Of a DNA stretch of 13,904 nucleotides, positions 13,513 to 13,904 are shown piece by piece. A program made the position numbers and the translations under genes. The notes below the pieces were generated by a model. The model ran no database searches, had not been told where the DNA came from, and was given only the letters and a program-made list of their open reading frames with translations. Within the stretch, counting starts at the first letter, position 1, and every line of letters begins with the position of its first letter. The DNA comes from an uncultured Clostridium sp. (GTDB lineage Bacteria > Bacillota > Clostridia > Lachnospirales > Lachnospiraceae): NCBI GenBank assembly GCA_900549235.1, contig URNT01000059.1, forward strand, positions 1-13,904. Direction: 5' to 3'.

Positions 13513-13638
13513 ATTTCTTCGTCTAAAATTATTTAAGACGAAATTCGGGCAAATCTGGAAGCCTGGCGGCCATTTTATAGCCGATTATCCAGGTGGATTT
13601 TCGAAAGAATTTTGTTCCCCCTTAAACCCCTTCCCTCT
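13462..13638 (-). ncRNA. Candidate small RNA with own promoter and terminator
   Basis: A leftward promoter (TTTACA at 13672-13667, 17 nt, TACAAT at 13649-13644) is followed, without a convincing gene, by a Rho-independent terminator, giving a transcript of about 175 nt. It would start with a purine-rich stretch (AGAGGGAAGGGG and AAGGGGG) and contain a hairpin CCTGG/CCAGG with an inner GGC/GCC (13593-13562), a hairpin with 7-bp stem TTCGTCT/AGACGAA (13542-13518) and the terminator. Alternatively this is just the trailer of the lysin gene upstream, which ends at 13702 and would use the same terminator. No sequence family is recognised. Confidence 0.35.
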
Positions 13639-13643
13639 GCGCC

Positions 13644-13685
13644 ATTGTATCACACATTTTCTAAACTGTAAAGTGTATTTTGTAA
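13644..13685 (-). promoter_or_regulatory. Leftward promoter overlapping a fifth operator-like sequence
   Basis: - strand TTTACA (13672-13667), 17 nt, TACAAT (13649-13644). On the + strand the same place reads TAAAGTGTATTTTGTAA (13669-13685), differing from the operator core TAAAGTGTATAATGTAA at two bases. The HTH regulator could therefore also control this promoter. More TGTAAA/TTTACA half sites follow to about 13722, including GTAAAT-TATTTC-ATTTAC. Confidence 0.45.
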
Positions 13686-13701
13686 ATTATTTCATTTACG
13701 A

Positions 13702-13904
13702 TTAACACATTTTGTTTACAAGTGCCTGAATGGTTGCATAATTGTAACCAGCGGCTTCAAGCTTTGCCTTTCTCTGTGGGTTATTTCCCCACTTTCCAGC
13801 CAGAACTTCCTTCGCGATTTCCTCGTTGGACTTCTTCGCCGGTGTGGCTTTCTGATTGACAATCGCCTGGATCGCGTCGTAATCATAGCCGGCGGCGGAA
13901 AGTC
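13702..13904 (-). CDS. C-terminal part of a Cpl-7-repeat protein, probably a phage-type endolysin (5' end outside the window)
   Basis: No start codon is in the window; the frame enters at the right edge and ends with TAA at 13704-13702, leaving 66 residues. They contain the end of one Cpl-7 (CW_7) repeat, AAGYDYDAIQAIVNQ, a linker KATPAKKS, and one complete repeat from EEIAKEVLAGKWGNNPQRKA to AAGYNYATIQALVNKM. These repeats bind peptidoglycan in lysozymes of Cpl-7 type and in many clostridial prophage endolysins. The catalytic domain lies outside and its class (muramidase, amidase or other) cannot be told. It supports the prophage reading of this end of the window. Confidence 0.85.
   Translation of the reverse strand, partial: LSAAGYDYDAIQAIVNQKATPAKKSNEEIAKEVLAGKWGNNPQRKAKLEAAGYNYATIQALVNKMC

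Larger units (their letters stand above)
11441..13904. mobile_element. Probable end of a prophage or related integrated element; boundary unproven
   Basis: From the miaB start rightward the content changes. Intergenic DNA becomes very AT-rich, four small genes of unknown function appear, an XRE-type regulator stands divergent to them with shared operators, and the right edge carries Cpl-7 repeats of a probable phage-type lysin. No integrase is in the window and the other end is not visible, so no attachment site can be named. The 23 nt between the regulator and miaB are the latest possible left boundary if the regulator belongs to the element. Confidence 0.5.

Noticed and set aside
13534..13578. 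14-residue leader-like peptide (MAARLPDLPEFRLK) within the candidate small RNA, - strand
   Set aside because: No ribosome site before its ATG, and the ATG lies within a hairpin; kept only as a remark.
13614..13640. G-quadruplex on the - strand
   Set aside because: Only three G-runs (GGG, GGGG, GGGGG) are present nearby; four are needed for an intramolecular quadruplex.
13499..13705. 68-residue frame on the + strand across the terminator and candidate small RNA
   Set aside because: No ribosome site, begins inside a terminator stem and crosses the leftward promoter; not credible as a gene.

Overview
The window reads as chromosomal DNA of a Gram-positive, anaerobe-type Firmicute, most likely a Lachnospiraceae-like clostridium. 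That placement is inferred from the gene set (rplS-lepB-rbgA-rnhB-yraN order, miaB-mutS, long MiaB N-terminus), from consensus SigA promoters and AGGAGG-type ribosome binding sites, and from a moderately GC-rich housekeeping part. No species is claimed.

Left edge (1-986, + strand): the 3' part of a divergent ribose-phosphate pyrophosphokinase gene. Its 5' end lies outside the window, because the frame stays open upstream of the first ATG. It ends in a hairpin terminator shared with the converging operon.

Middle (11440 down to 1040, all on the - strand): a tightly packed housekeeping run. Order of transcription: miaB, mutS, trmD, a CNNM/CBS-domain membrane protein, rplS, lepB, rbgA, rnhB, yraN, pgeF. 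Many junctions overlap or nearly touch (mutS/trmD share ATGA; rnhB and yraN overlap; rbgA/rnhB are 1 nt apart). Consensus-like promoters sit ahead of the CBS-domain gene and ahead of rplS. The rplS leader can fold like an L19 autoregulatory leader. Two features of gene order stand out. trmD follows mutS directly, without rpsP/rimM upstream and without mutL after mutS. A CBS-domain gene splits trmD from rplS.

Right end (about 11441-13904): an AT-rich accessory region that looks like one end of a prophage or related integrated element. On the - strand, 23 nt upstream of miaB and in the same direction, is a 72-residue XRE-type regulator. It diverges from a + strand gene of unknown function. After a strong terminator comes a second + strand operon of three small unknown genes. 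The regulator promoter and both + strand promoters share a dyad operator placed inside or over the promoter. A unit of about 115 bp carrying this control region is duplicated (11725-11839 and 12331-12447), with 35 bp identical across the two rightward promoters. Further right are 10-bp phased tandem repeats (13401-13460), a leftward terminator, and a possible leftward small RNA whose promoter overlaps a fifth operator-like sequence. Last is the 3' end of a leftward gene encoding Cpl-7 cell-wall-binding repeats, probably a phage endolysin.

The main point of interest is this small repressor/operator network. Its regulator appears co-transcribed with the DNA-repair and tRNA-modification operon miaB-mutS-trmD, so an element-borne switch may influence expression of host mismatch repair. 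This is inference from layout and has not been shown.
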